DNA from: Pseudarthrobacter sp. BIM B-2242
Lineage (GTDB): Bacteria; Actinomycetota; Actinomycetes; Actinomycetales; Micrococcaceae
Reading direction: 5' to 3'
DNA length: 64,000 nt
Assembly: GCF_014764445.1 (NCBI RefSeq)
Contig: NZ_CP061721.1
Span: 1,984,001 to 2,048,000 of the forward strand
The notes beneath the pieces are model-generated. The model saw nothing but the letters and a program-made list of their open reading frames with translations. It ran no database searches and had not been told where the DNA came from. A program made the position numbers and the translations under genes. Below, piece after piece: positions 40,500 through 49,113 of the stretch (within the stretch, counting starts at the first letter, position 1; every line of letters starts with the position of its first letter).

Positions 40500-41903
40500 A
40501 TGCCTTTTCTTGACAAAATCCAGCGCTGGGCCGACGAACGCCCCCATGACACCGCCGTCGTGGTTGCGGGCCGGCGTGTGCGCTGGGCGGAGTTTCGCGA
40601 GGCTGCCACGGCGGCCGTTCCGGCTGCGCCGGCGGTCACGGTCCTGGCTGAAGCCAACTCCGTGGACTTTGCTGTCCGGTTTGCCGCTGCTGTGGCGGGG
40701 GAGCGGCAGTGCGCGGTCCTCGACCCGTCGTGGCCCGAAGCCCTGCGCCAGGAAATCAGGGCACGGCTGGACAGTGCGGCGCAGCCAGGCGCTGTGTCCT
40801 CACACGATGCTTTGGCTGACGGTTCGCCGGAATCGACCTTCCTCGTCGGGCTGACGTCCGGCACCACGTCCGTGCCCAAGGCGTTTACCCGCTCGAGGCA
40901 GTCCTGGCGTAAATCCTTTGACGCGTACATCGAGTTCTTTGGCCTCCGTCAGGACGACGTCACGCTGGCACCCGGCCCCCTCGCCGCCAGCCTGAACCTT
41001 TATGCCCTGGCCGAGTGCCTGTATGCGGGCTCGGAGTTCCAGACCCTGGAAAGTTTCGACGTCGGCGATGTGCACGCAGCCATCACGCACGACGGCGTCA
41101 CCCGCCTGGTGCTGGTCCCCACCATGCTGCGGCTGCTCAGTGAGCGGGGCCTCACCGGCGGCGTGGATGCCACGGGCGTGCGGACCATCATCTGCGCCGG
41201 CTCAAAGCTCGACGCCCGCACCCTGGAAGCCGCACGCCGCTGGGCGCCCCATGCCACCATCTTCGAGTACTACGGCGCGTCCGAACTGAGCTTTGTGTCC
41301 GGTGCGGGGCTGCCCGCCGGGGAACTCGACGCCGGGGGCACGGGAATCGGCCGTGCGTTTCCAGGGGTGGACGTCCGGATTCTCGACGACGACGGCACCG
41401 GGCTGCCGGACGGTGACATCGGCAATATCTGCGTCCGCAGCGGCATGGTCAGCAACGGCTACCTCTGGGGCGATGACGGCGAGGCCCTGCGTTCCTTCGA
41501 CGGCTGGTACACCGTGGGCGACCAGGGTTACCTGGCCGATGGCGAACTGCACATCCTGGGCCGGCGCGCGGACATGATCCTCACCTCTGGGAAAAACGTG
41601 TACCCCCACGAGGTGGAACTGGCGCTGGCTTCGGTTCCCGGCGTTGCTGCCGCCGTCGCCGCCGGCATGCCCGACGATATCCGCGGGCAGCGGGTGGTGG
41701 CAGGAGTGGTTCCGGCCCACGGCGGCATCAGCGCAACCCAGCTGAAGGCCGGCCTCGAAAACATCCTGGCGCGCGACAAGCGTCCCGTGCAGTACTTCTC
41801 CCTGACGGAGCTGCCCACCAGCGACCGCGGCAAGGTCAGCCGTAATATCCTGCTGGAGTGGATCGGATCCCACGATCTGCGGGTGCGGCAACTTGACCGG
41901 TGA
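40500..41903 (+). CDS. AMP-forming acyl-CoA synthetase (YhfT-like)
   Basis: A 467-residue ANL-family enzyme, shorter than typical long-chain acyl-CoA ligases. The phosphate loop LTSGTTSVPK is near 118-127, EYYGASE binds the acyl-AMP, YTVGDQGYL carries the A7/A8 aspartate, and the catalytic Lys is in SDRGKVSR near 445. Substrate unknown. It overlaps the thiolase gene and is convergent with bioY-ecfA-ecfT. In Bacillus subtilis a related ligase-thiolase pair (yhfT, yhfS) lies beside the biotin transporter gene yhfU, so a link to biotin-precursor metabolism is plausible. Confidence 0.85.
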   Translation: MPFLDKIQRWADERPHDTAVVVAGRRVRWAEFREAATAAVPAAPAVTVLAEANSVDFAVRFAAAVAGERQCAVLDPSWPEALRQEIRARLDSAAQPGAVSSHDALADGSPESTFLVGLTSGTTSVPKAFTRSRQSWRKSFDAYIEFFGLRQDDVTLAPGPLAASLNLYALAECLYAGSEFQTLESFDVGDVHAAITHDGVTRLVLVPTMLRLLSERGLTGGVDATGVRTIICAGSKLDARTLEAARRWAPHATIFEYYGASELSFVSGAGLPAGELDAGGTGIGRAFPGVDVRILDDDGTGLPDGDIGNICVRSGMVSNGYLWGDDGEALRSFDGWYTVGDQGYLADGELHILGRRADMILTSGKNVYPHEVELALASVPGVAAAVAAGMPDDIRGQRVVAGVVPAHGGISATQLKAGLENILARDKRPVQYFSLTELPTSDRGKVSRNILLEWIGSHDLRVRQLDR

Positions 41904-43074
41904 GGTGCTGCCCGCCGACCGGCAGCCGGTGATCATCGCCGCCCGGCGCACCCCGGTCTGCCGGGCCAACGGGTCTCTCAAAGAGCTGCGGGCGCACCAG
42001 CTGCTCGCCCCCGTCCTGCAGCAGCTCCTGACCGACAGCCACCTGTCCCCGGACGCAGTGTCCGACGTCGTCATCGGCAATGCCGTGGGCGGCGGCGGCA
42101 ACGTGGCCCGGCTGGCCCTGCTGGAAGCCGGACTTCCCGTCGACGTTCCGGGACTGACAGTGGACCGGCAGTGCGGCTCGGGCCTGGACGCGATCGTCCT
42201 CGCCGCCAGGCTGGTCGCTGCCGGCGGAAACCCTGTGTACCTCGCCGGGGGAGTGGAAAGCATCAGCACCGCGCCGCTGCGCGCGTACCGGAATGACGAC
42301 GGCGAACCGGACTTTTTCGCGCGGGCCCAGTTTGTGCCGCTCAGCTACGGCGACCCGGACATGGGCGTGGCGGCAGAGAACGTCGGAGCCCGTTGTAAGG
42401 TCAGCCGGGAGCGGCAGGACGCCCTGGCCCTCCGCAGCCATCAGCGGGCCCTGGCTGCAGAGGCGGCGGGCCACTTCAGTGGCGAAATCACGCGTCTTGA
42501 GACCCCCGCCGGAACCGTCAGCACAGACGACGGACCGCGGCGGGGACTGAACGCAGCGGTCCTCAAGCGGTTCCCCGCTGCGTTTGTGGCCGGCGGGACG
42601 GTCACCGCCGGAAACTCGTGCTTCGACGCGGACGCAGCCTCCGCCGTCGTGATCACTTCCCTGCAGCGGGCCCGTGAACTTGGTGCCGCCGACGGGCTGC
42701 TGGTGCTGGCTACGGAGACGGCGGGCGTCGACCCGGAACTGCTCGGCATCGGCGCGGCCGTTGCTGCCGGGAGGATGCTGGCTTCCCGGGGCATCACCGC
42801 GGACCGGGTGGACCTGGTGGAATTCAACGAAGCCTTCGCATCACAGACGCTGGCGTGCCTGGACCGGCTGGACATCGACCCGGAACGGGTGAACCTCGAC
42901 GGCGGTGCCCTGGCGCTGGGCCACGCCTACGGAGCCTCGGGGGCGGTCCTGGTGACCCGGCTGCTGGCGCAGACGCGGCGCGCCGGAAATGACGGTGCGC
43001 TGGCGCTGGCCATGATCAGCATCGCCGGCGGCATGGGGACGGCCGCGCTGCTGCGCTACGAAGCCGTCACGTAA
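41893..43074 (+). CDS. Thiolase-family protein lacking the second catalytic Cys (YhfS-like)
   Basis: A 393-residue thiolase-fold protein. The nucleophile Cys94 (DRQCGSG), the Asn/Glu segment EFNEAF and His344 (GHAYGASG) are in place. The C-terminal motif, normally CIGGG with the acid/base Cys, here reads SIAGG, with Ser376 at the Cys position. Claisen condensation or thiolysis may therefore be altered or lost. TTG start at 41893 overlapping the ligase stop by 11 bases; GTG 41905 is an alternative. Paired with the acyl ligase. Confidence 0.85.
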   Translation: MTGEVLPADRQPVIIAARRTPVCRANGSLKELRAHQLLAPVLQQLLTDSHLSPDAVSDVVIGNAVGGGGNVARLALLEAGLPVDVPGLTVDRQCGSGLDAIVLAARLVAAGGNPVYLAGGVESISTAPLRAYRNDDGEPDFFARAQFVPLSYGDPDMGVAAENVGARCKVSRERQDALALRSHQRALAAEAAGHFSGEITRLETPAGTVSTDDGPRRGLNAAVLKRFPAAFVAGGTVTAGNSCFDADAASAVVITSLQRARELGAADGLLVLATETAGVDPELLGIGAAVAAGRMLASRGITADRVDLVEFNEAFASQTLACLDRLDIDPERVNLDGGALALGHAYGASGAVLVTRLLAQTRRAGNDGALALAMISIAGGMGTAALLRYEAVT

Positions 43075-43077
43075 CGA

Positions 43078-43128
43078 GCGGCGACCTCTCGGCGCTAAAG
43101 GGCCGTCTTAGCGGCGAGACGTCGCCGT
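43078..43128. terminator. Imperfect hairpin between the thiolase gene and ecfT
   Basis: About 22 bases around GCGGCGACCTCTCGGCGCTAA pair with the complement at 43106-43128, with a few mismatches. It lies between convergent genes and probably terminates both. It may also be a member of a dispersed repeat family. Confidence 0.5.
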
Positions 43129-43146
43129 TCGACGACGGCGGATCGG

Positions 43147-43770
43147 TCAGTCCTCCGCCTCACCAAGTCCCCGGGCCGCCAACGCCTCGCCGGTTTGGCG
43201 CGCGTACGCCACCGTGGTGATGAAGACGGGCAGCACGAGCGCCCGCGGATTGCGCTCCAGACCCCGTGCCCGGGCGGAATCCCGGACGTCCGCGAAGGCC
43301 CCGGCGATGTAGGGGATGCTGCGGAGCATCACGCCGATTGTCAGGGCAAAGCGTTCAGGATCGGCACCGAACCGGCGGAACGGCGTAGCCAGCGACACCA
43401 CACCGTCCAGCAGCCGCTGCATGGGCGTGGTGGCCGTCAGGAGGGACGCCGCCACCACACACACCAGGATGTTCAGGACAATCCGGGCCGCGGTGGGTCC
43501 GCCGAGCTGCCACCACTGGAACAGGCCGATGACCAGGAGGACAAGCAGCAGCGGCTTAACCGCGCCGAGGAGGCGGCCCGGACCGGCCCCCGTCAGCAGG
43601 AAGAGCCCGCACATCACGGCGAGGACCACGGCGGAAACCAGCCAGTCCACCACCAGGAACGACGCCAGGCCGCAACCCACCACCAGCAGGAACTTCAGGG
43701 CCAGCGGCGCCCGGTGGACAACCGAAGTACCGGGTACGTAGTTGGCGAGCAGGAAACCGTGCCCTCTCAC
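43147..43770 (-). CDS. bioN: ECF transporter transmembrane subunit EcfT (BioN)
   Basis: Membrane coupling subunit of an energy-coupling factor transporter, 207 residues with about five helices. The two Ala-Arg-Gly coupling motifs ARARGLERNP and AARGLGE near the C-terminal half are diagnostic. GTG at 43770 overlaps the ecfA stop by 4 bases; an upstream start at 43794 would lie inside ecfA. Last gene of bioY-ecfA-ecfT. Because the operon carries its own bioY, the module probably serves biotin uptake. Confidence 0.9.
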   Translation of the reverse strand: MRGHGFLLANYVPGTSVVHRAPLALKFLLVVGCGLASFLVVDWLVSAVVLAVMCGLFLLTGAGPGRLLGAVKPLLLVLLVIGLFQWWQLGGPTAARIVLNILVCVVAASLLTATTPMQRLLDGVVSLATPFRRFGADPERFALTIGVMLRSIPYIAGAFADVRDSARARGLERNPRALVLPVFITTVAYARQTGEALAARGLGEAED

Positions 43771-44483
43771 GGCGCCGCCAGCCCGGTGGTGCACAGCGCA
43801 CGGTACATGTCGATGGCGGCGGCCGGGGCGCCGTCGAACACGATGCGCCCGGCCTCCACCACCAGCACACGGTCCATTTCGAGGGCAAGTTCGAGGTCGT
43901 GCGTGGACATGATGATCTGCTGCTCAAGGCCGGACAGGGTGCGGCGAAGCAGTTCCCGGTTCCGCAGGTCCAGCAGCGTGGAAGGCTCATCAAGCACCAG
44001 GACGGACGGGTCCACGGCCAGCACGGCGGCCAGTGCCATCAGCTGGCGTTCGCCGCCGGAGAGTTCGTAGATGCTCTGGTCTGCCAGGCCCAGCAGCCCG
44101 AACCTGTCCAGGGCGGCCTCGGCGAGGCGCCGGCGTTCCTTCCCGTTGCGGACAGAACGCCGGAGCGACAGTTCAACATCCTCGCGGCCCGTCGGCATGA
44201 CCAGCTGCGACAACGGATCGGTAAAGACGAACCCTACCTGCCGGCGGACGGACCGTACCGCCCGGACGGTATCGGCGCCGTCCACCGTCACAGTGCCGGA
44301 CGTCGGCTGGACGAGGCCGTTGAGCAGCCGCAGCAGCGTTGACTTGCCGGAGCCGTTGGCCCCGATCACGCCGATGCGCCGTTCGGTCAGGTCCAGGCTG
44401 ACATCGGCCAGCAGAGTCTTGGGCTCCGGCCGGTTGTCGACCGCGATGGCCACAGACGCGTCCCGGAAGGAAATGGTTACCAC
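43767..44483 (-). CDS. bioM: ECF transporter ATP-binding subunit EcfA (BioM)
   Basis: A 238-residue ATPase with Walker A GANGSGKST at 41-49, signature LSGGERQ and Walker B VLVLDEPS. It has a single ATPase gene, as in dedicated BioMNY modules, rather than the two-ATPase shared type. GTG at 44483 lies 7 bases after bioY; a longer frame to 44627 would overlap bioY by more than 130 bases and is rejected. It powers biotin uptake with EcfT and BioY. Confidence 0.9.
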   Translation of the reverse strand: MVTISFRDASVAIAVDNRPEPKTLLADVSLDLTERRIGVIGANGSGKSTLLRLLNGLVQPTSGTVTVDGADTVRAVRSVRRQVGFVFTDPLSQLVMPTGREDVELSLRRSVRNGKERRRLAEAALDRFGLLGLADQSIYELSGGERQLMALAAVLAVDPSVLVLDEPSTLLDLRNRELLRRTLSGLEQQIIMSTHDLELALEMDRVLVVEAGRIVFDGAPAAAIDMYRALCTTGLAAP

Positions 44484-44490
44484 GCGCGGC

Positions 44491-45120
44491 CTACTTGATC
44501 CGCTTGACCCGGCGGACCAGCAGGTCGGGGAAGGCGCGGTGCAGGGCAACGGCGATGACCGCGGCGAGAATATTCTTGATGACGTCGCCCGGGTAGAAGA
44601 CCAGGTCGGCCAGGAATGCCTCGCCAAGGGTCGCTTTGGAGTTAACTGCCATCCCCACGACGCCGAGGGTGTGGACCAGGGAGATACTGGTCACGGTTGC
44701 GGCGAGGAAGAACCACAGGGCGCGTGCACGGGAGGTGCGGCGGATGACGATCGTGGCGAGCCAGCCCACCAGTGCCGCAGCCAGGGGGAAGGCGATGATG
44801 TAGCCGGCAGAGGGGCCGGCCAGGATGCCGAGGCCGCTGCGGCCCTGGCTGAAGATCGGCAGTCCGGCGAGGCCCAGCAGGGTGTAAAGTCCGACGGCGG
44901 CGAAGCCGCGGGCGGGGCCCAGCATCAGCCCGGTCAGCATCACCGCGAGGGTCTGGAAGGTGATGGGCACGCCGAACACGTTGGCCGAAATGCCCGGGAC
45001 AAGGGCGGCGCCGGCAACGAGTGCGGCGAACACGGCGATCAGGCCCAGGTCGGTGGCGTTCCAGCGGGTGCGGCCGGGGGAGGCGGCGGGGCCGTTGACG
45101 GCGGTGTCAGTCTGGCTCAT
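44491..45120 (-). CDS. bioY: Biotin transporter S-component BioY
   Basis: Substrate-binding membrane subunit for biotin, about 209 residues and six helices. The motifs GVPITFQTLAVMLTG, GLYTLLGLAGLPIFSQG and GPSAGYIIAFP are characteristic of BioY. I chose the ATG at 45120 (MSQTDTAVNG) with AGGAT upstream; a longer frame to 45156 adds 12 residues. A short inverted repeat (45199-45211) lies upstream. The presence of this uptake system suggests the organism may need external biotin; synthesis genes are not in the window. Confidence 0.94.
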   Translation of the reverse strand: MSQTDTAVNGPAASPGRTRWNATDLGLIAVFAALVAGAALVPGISANVFGVPITFQTLAVMLTGLMLGPARGFAAVGLYTLLGLAGLPIFSQGRSGLGILAGPSAGYIIAFPLAAALVGWLATIVIRRTSRARALWFFLAATVTSISLVHTLGVVGMAVNSKATLGEAFLADLVFYPGDVIKNILAAVIAVALHRAFPDLLVRRVKRIK

Positions 45121-45198
45121 GGGGTGATCCTGTCGGTGGTTGTACAAGCGAAGCATGGGGTCATCCTGACGTTACCGGCCGCCGTCAGGGACGTTTTT

Positions 45199-45211
45199 GT
45201 AGGGGACCTAC
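45199..45211 (-). promoter_or_regulatory. Inverted repeat upstream of bioY
   Basis: GTAGG-GGA-CCTAC, a perfect 5-bp palindrome with a 3-base spacer, lies about 80 bases before bioY. It may be an operator; no known biotin-regulator box was recognised. Confidence 0.3.
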
Positions 45212-45267
45212 TAAGCGCGGACCGGCAGTCTGAAGGCTCGGCACAAAGGGGGTCCCGGACGCCGCGG

Positions 45268-45296
45268 TTATGGCGTGAAGCTGGTGCCGGTAGACT
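45268..45296 (+). promoter_or_regulatory. Promoter of the ABC-F gene
   Basis: TTATGG (45268-45273) and TAGACT (45291-45296) are spaced by 17 bases. Transcription would start near 45303, giving a leader of about 90 bases. Confidence 0.5.
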
Positions 45297-45391
45297 TGTA
45301 AAGGCCGCTCTGTCCGGCCATTCTGCCCGGCTGCTCCAGACACCATCCGTTGAGCTGCGGCGTTTCCCTGTTGTGAAAGGCCTTACCTGCT

Positions 45392-46990
45392 GTGATTACT
45401 GTCCAGGATCTTGAACTGCGCGCCGGCGCCCGGCTCCTTATGGACCAGGTGAGCTTCCGCATCGACAAGGGCGACAAGATCGGCCTGGTGGGCCGTAACG
45501 GCGCAGGCAAGACCACACTGACGCGTGTCCTCGCCGGCGAAGGCCTGCCGGCGGGCGGCAAGGTGACCCGTACCGGTGAGATCGGCTACCTCCCGCAGGA
45601 TCCCCGCACCCCGGACATGGAGCAGCTCGCCCGCGACCGCATCCTGGCGGCACGCGGCCTGGACATCGCCGTCGGCAAGCTCCGCAAGGCGCACGACGAA
45701 ATGGCCAGCGAGGATGCCGACGTCCAGCGCAAAGCCATGAACCGCTATGACCGGCTCGAATCCGAGTTCCTGGCTGCCGGCGGCTACGCTGCCGAGGCTG
45801 AAGCAGCCGCGATCTGCTCCAACCTGGCCCTGCCGGACCGCATCCTGAACCAGCCGCTGAAGACACTGTCCGGCGGCCAGCGCCGCCGCGTTGAACTCGC
45901 CCGGATCCTGTACTCGGACGCCGAGACCATGCTCCTCGATGAGCCCACCAACCACCTTGATGCGGACTCCATCGCGTGGCTGCGCGAATTCCTCAAGAAC
46001 CACCAGGGCGGACTGATCGTGATCAGCCACGACACCGAACTGCTGGAAGCCACTGTGAACAAGGTCTTCCTGCTCGACGCCAACCGCGCGCAGATCGACT
46101 TCTACAACATGGACTGGAAGCGCTACCTCACCCAGCGTGAAACGGACGAGCGTGCCCGCAAGCGTGAACGGGCCAACGCCGAGAAGAAGGCCCAGGTCCT
46201 TTTCGACCAGGCCAACAAGATGCGCGCCAAGGCCACCAAGGCTGTTGCTGCCCAGAACATGGCCAAGCGGGCCGAGCGACTTCTCAGCGGTCTGGAGGCA
46301 GTCCGCGAGAACGACCGCGTGGCCGCCCTGCGCTTCCCTGACCCGTCACCCTGCGGGAAGACACCGCTCACCGCGGAGGGCCTCAGCAAGTCCTACGGTT
46401 CGCTCGAGATCTTCACGGACGTTGACCTTGCCATCGACCGCGGCTCCAAGGTGGTTATCCTGGGCCTCAACGGCGCCGGCAAGACCACGCTCCTTCGGAT
46501 GCTGGCCGGGGTGGACAAGCCGGACACCGGTGAAGTTGTCGCCGGCCACGGCCTGAAGGTGGGCTACTATGCCCAGGAGCACGACACCCTGGACGTCAAC
46601 CGGACCGTGCTGGAGAACATGCGTTCCTCCGCCCCGGACATGAAGGACGCCGAAGTCCGCGGCATCCTCGGTTCGTTCCTGTTCTCCGGCGACGACGTCG
46701 AGAAGCCGGCCGGCGTCCTCTCCGGTGGTGAGAAGACCCGCCTGGCCCTGGCCACCATCGTCGCGTCCAGCGCCAACGTGCTGCTCCTCGACGAGCCCAC
46801 CAACAACCTGGACCCGGCCAGCCGCGCCGAAATCCTCGGCGCGCTGCGTAACTACAGCGGCGCCGTCGTCCTGGTCAGCCACGACGAAGGTGCAGTCGAA
46901 GCACTCAACCCTGAGCGCGTTGTGCTGCTTCCTGACGGGGTCGAGGACCACTGGAACGAAGACTACCTGGACCTTATTACGCTGGCTTAG
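45392..46990 (+). CDS. ABC-F family ATPase
   Basis: A 532-residue protein with two ATPase domains joined by a charged linker and no membrane segments, so an ABC-F factor that acts on the ribosome rather than a transporter. Walker A motifs are GRNGAGKTT near 36 and GLNGAGKTT near 350, signatures LSGGQRRR and LSGGEKTR, and both switch histidines lie in SHD. The linker (about 240-300) is rich in Arg, Lys and Glu. GTG start. Whether it is a housekeeping factor or an antibiotic-resistance factor is not visible. The stop codons of this gene and map overlap in four bases (TTAG). Confidence 0.92.
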   Translation: MITVQDLELRAGARLLMDQVSFRIDKGDKIGLVGRNGAGKTTLTRVLAGEGLPAGGKVTRTGEIGYLPQDPRTPDMEQLARDRILAARGLDIAVGKLRKAHDEMASEDADVQRKAMNRYDRLESEFLAAGGYAAEAEAAAICSNLALPDRILNQPLKTLSGGQRRRVELARILYSDAETMLLDEPTNHLDADSIAWLREFLKNHQGGLIVISHDTELLEATVNKVFLLDANRAQIDFYNMDWKRYLTQRETDERARKRERANAEKKAQVLFDQANKMRAKATKAVAAQNMAKRAERLLSGLEAVRENDRVAALRFPDPSPCGKTPLTAEGLSKSYGSLEIFTDVDLAIDRGSKVVILGLNGAGKTTLLRMLAGVDKPDTGEVVAGHGLKVGYYAQEHDTLDVNRTVLENMRSSAPDMKDAEVRGILGSFLFSGDDVEKPAGVLSGGEKTRLALATIVASSANVLLLDEPTNNLDPASRAEILGALRNYSGAVVLVSHDEGAVEALNPERVVLLPDGVEDHWNEDYLDLITLA

Positions 46991-47766
46991 GCCTCAACGC
47001 CGGGCAGGGTGAGGATTTCGGCTCCGTCATCAGTGATGGCAATGGTGTGCTCGGTGTGGGCTGTCCGGCAGCCCGTCGCACTCCGGAGCGTCCACCCGTC
47101 GGCGTCGGTGACGAGTTCGGCGGTGTCCGCCATGACCCACGGCTCCAGCGCGAGCAGCAGCCCGGGGCGGAGTTTGTAGCCACGGCCTGGCCGTCCGGTG
47201 TTCGGCACATGCGGGTCCTGATGCATCGTCGATCCGATGCCGTGGCCGCCGAACTGGGTGTTGACCGGGTACCCCGCTTCGGTGAGGACCGAGCCGATGG
47301 CATGGGAGATGTCACCGATGCGGGCCCCGGGACGGGCGGCAGCTATCCCTGCCGTCAGGGCGCGTTCGGTCGCGCTGATCATCGCTGCGCTTTCTGCAGG
47401 CTGTGACTCTCCGACGATAAAGCTGATGGCAGCGTCCGCAGCGATTCCCCGCTTGGTGACGGCCAGGTCGAGTGTCAGCAGGTCGCCGTCGGCAAGTGAG
47501 TAGTCGCGCGGCAGGCCGTGGAGCACGGCATCGTTGACACCCGTGCAGATGTAGTGACCGAAAGGGCCACGGCCGAAGGACGGCGCGTAGTCGACGTAAC
47601 AGGACACCGCTCCGGCTTCGAGGATCATGTCCTTGGCCCACCGGTCAATATCCAGCAGGTTCGTGCCCACCGTGGCGCGGCGCTTCAGGGTCTGCAAAAT
47701 ATCAGCCACCAGGAGGCCGGTCTCTTTTGCACGGGCCACTTCGCCGGGGTTCAGGATCTCAATCAT
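46987..47766 (-). CDS. map: Methionine aminopeptidase, type I
   Basis: Removes the initiator Met from new proteins. The 259-residue pita-bread enzyme has the metal ligands in DLAVTKRGIAADAA (two Asp), GHGIGSTMHQDP (His), LALEPW (Glu) and HTEHTIAI (Glu). It lacks an N-terminal zinc-finger extension. ATG at 47766 has GAGGAAGG upstream. It is divergent from a small XRE regulator whose operator-like repeat lies between them, so it may be a conditionally expressed second copy. Whether another map exists in the genome cannot be seen. Confidence 0.93.
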   Translation of the reverse strand: MIEILNPGEVARAKETGLLVADILQTLKRRATVGTNLLDIDRWAKDMILEAGAVSCYVDYAPSFGRGPFGHYICTGVNDAVLHGLPRDYSLADGDLLTLDLAVTKRGIAADAAISFIVGESQPAESAAMISATERALTAGIAAARPGARIGDISHAIGSVLTEAGYPVNTQFGGHGIGSTMHQDPHVPNTGRPGRGYKLRPGLLLALEPWVMADTAELVTDADGWTLRSATGCRTAHTEHTIAITDDGAEILTLPGVEA

Positions 47767-47795
47767 GCCGGGCCTTCCTCACTCATCATCCAATA

Positions 47796-47826
47796 ACTAT
47801 ACCGGCCATATTATCCCGGTTATACT
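47796..47826. promoter_or_regulatory. Divergent map/XRE promoters with inverted repeat
   Basis: TATACCGG (47798-47805) and CCGGTTATA (47816-47824) form an imperfect inverted repeat. It overlaps a TATACT -10 for the XRE gene (47821-47826, 7 bases before its ATG) and a TATAGT -10 for map on the minus strand (47796-47801). It is well placed as an autoregulatory operator. Confidence 0.5.
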
Positions 47827-47833
47827 TGGATTC

Positions 47834-48133
47834 ATGGTCAGATTGCCGCTTACAGACGCAGAAATACAACTCGGACAGCGCCTGGGGTCACTGTTGCGTC
47901 ATGCCCGTGGAGAACGCTCGATGCTCGAAATCGCACTCGACGCCCGCGTCTCGCCGGAGACCCTCCGGAAAATCGAGACGGGGCGTATAGCTACCCCGGC
48001 ATTTCCGACGATCGCCGCCATCGCAGAAGTCCTCGGGCTCTCACTCGACAGGGTGTGGGCCGAGATCAACCACCCCGAACGTGGCGCTGAACCGACCACT
48101 TCGGGTCAGAACTCCCGGCGTTTGGCCTCGTAA
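47834..48133 (+). CDS. XRE-family helix-turn-helix regulator
   Basis: A 99-residue DNA-binding protein whose HTH_3 domain spans about residues 8-75 (ETLRKIETGRIATPAFPTIAAIAEVL). It has no effector domain, only a short polar tail. ATG at 47834, with -10 TATACT exactly 7 bases upstream, so probably leaderless; longer in-frame sequence to 47627 would run through the promoter region and is rejected. It is divergent from map and likely represses itself and perhaps map. Confidence 0.88.
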   Translation: MVRLPLTDAEIQLGQRLGSLLRHARGERSMLEIALDARVSPETLRKIETGRIATPAFPTIAAIAEVLGLSLDRVWAEINHPERGAEPTTSGQNSRRLAS

Positions 48134-48219
48134 GTCGGGGCTGCCCGGAACGTCAGCGCACCGAGAGTTCCTGGGCTGCACCACGCCGTCCGGGCGGCCG
48201 CGGCGACCCGCTCCACGCG

Positions 48220-49113
48220 TCAGTACCCCTGCGCGTCCAAAAGGGCATCTTCCTCTTCTTCAGAGGTGGCCCGCTTGCGTTTACGGGCAACCGGCGCACG
48301 ACGGCGGGCTGCCGCGGCTGCGGAGTGGACGGGGCTGCCCGAATCACGCGGCCCCTCGCCGCTTTCGTCCTCGTCTTCGGCGTCGATGGCGGCATTGCGG
48401 GCCTGCTGCCGGGCGGCGTAGCCAAATCCCACAAACATAAGTACCCCAAACGCGAACCACTGCAACGAGTAGGAGAGGTGTGTGCCCTCCTCCGTTGCCG
48501 GTTTCGGGAAGGGGAACGGCGCCTCCGCGGGGGCGGGAGATTCTGATGCCAGCTGGCCGTAGGCGCCCGTCATCACGGGGTAGGGCAACTGGTCCGCGTA
48601 GGTGGGCAGGTCGATGGAGGCCAGCTGGCCTTCGGGGGCACCGCGGTCCAGCCGAGGCTCGCCGTGCTTAAGCCTGACCACCGCCGTGACGGGCCCGGAC
48701 GGGGGCGCCGGGATGGCGTCGGGGCTGCCCGGGTTTTTGTTGCCGATGGGGAGCCAGCCGCGGTCAATCACGACGGTCTCGCCGGAGTCGAGCTTGAACG
48801 GGACAACCACTTCGTACCCTGGCTGTCCGTTCAGCGGCCGGTTTCGGACGATCCGCTGGCCGTCGACGTCGTACGTGCCCTTGAGCTCTACCTGGGTCCA
48901 TTCCCTGCCAGGGTCCAGCCCGGCGAATTCTTCTTTCGCCTGGTCGAACGGGATGGGAGTGGCCGAGTAGTTGGTGAGGACGCGGTTGATCTCTGCCAGT
49001 GTTTCGGCGCGGCGGTCCATCTGCCAGCGGCCAAGGAACACACACGCGGCGGCAAAAATGGCGGCCAGCAGGAGGTAGCCCACCCATTTGCTGGAAAAGA
49101 GGAAGCGGTACAT
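48220..49113 (-). CDS. SURF1-family cytochrome oxidase biogenesis protein
   Basis: SURF1 helps insert heme A into subunit I of cytochrome c oxidase. The 297-residue protein has an N-terminal membrane helix (about 10-27), the motif FLGRWQMDRR, the extracytoplasmic domain with VIDRGWLP, and a second helix near residue 220 (SLQWFAFGVLMFVGFGY). The C-terminus is long, acidic and lysine/arginine-rich. It begins immediately after the stop of the upstream 91-residue gene. It complements the ctaA/ctaB genes elsewhere in the window. Confidence 0.93.
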   Translation of the reverse strand: MYRFLFSSKWVGYLLLAAIFAAACVFLGRWQMDRRAETLAEINRVLTNYSATPIPFDQAKEEFAGLDPGREWTQVELKGTYDVDGQRIVRNRPLNGQPGYEVVVPFKLDSGETVVIDRGWLPIGNKNPGSPDAIPAPPSGPVTAVVRLKHGEPRLDRGAPEGQLASIDLPTYADQLPYPVMTGAYGQLASESPAPAEAPFPFPKPATEEGTHLSYSLQWFAFGVLMFVGFGYAARQQARNAAIDAEDEDESGEGPRDSGSPVHSAAAAARRRAPVARKRKRATSEEEEDALLDAQGY

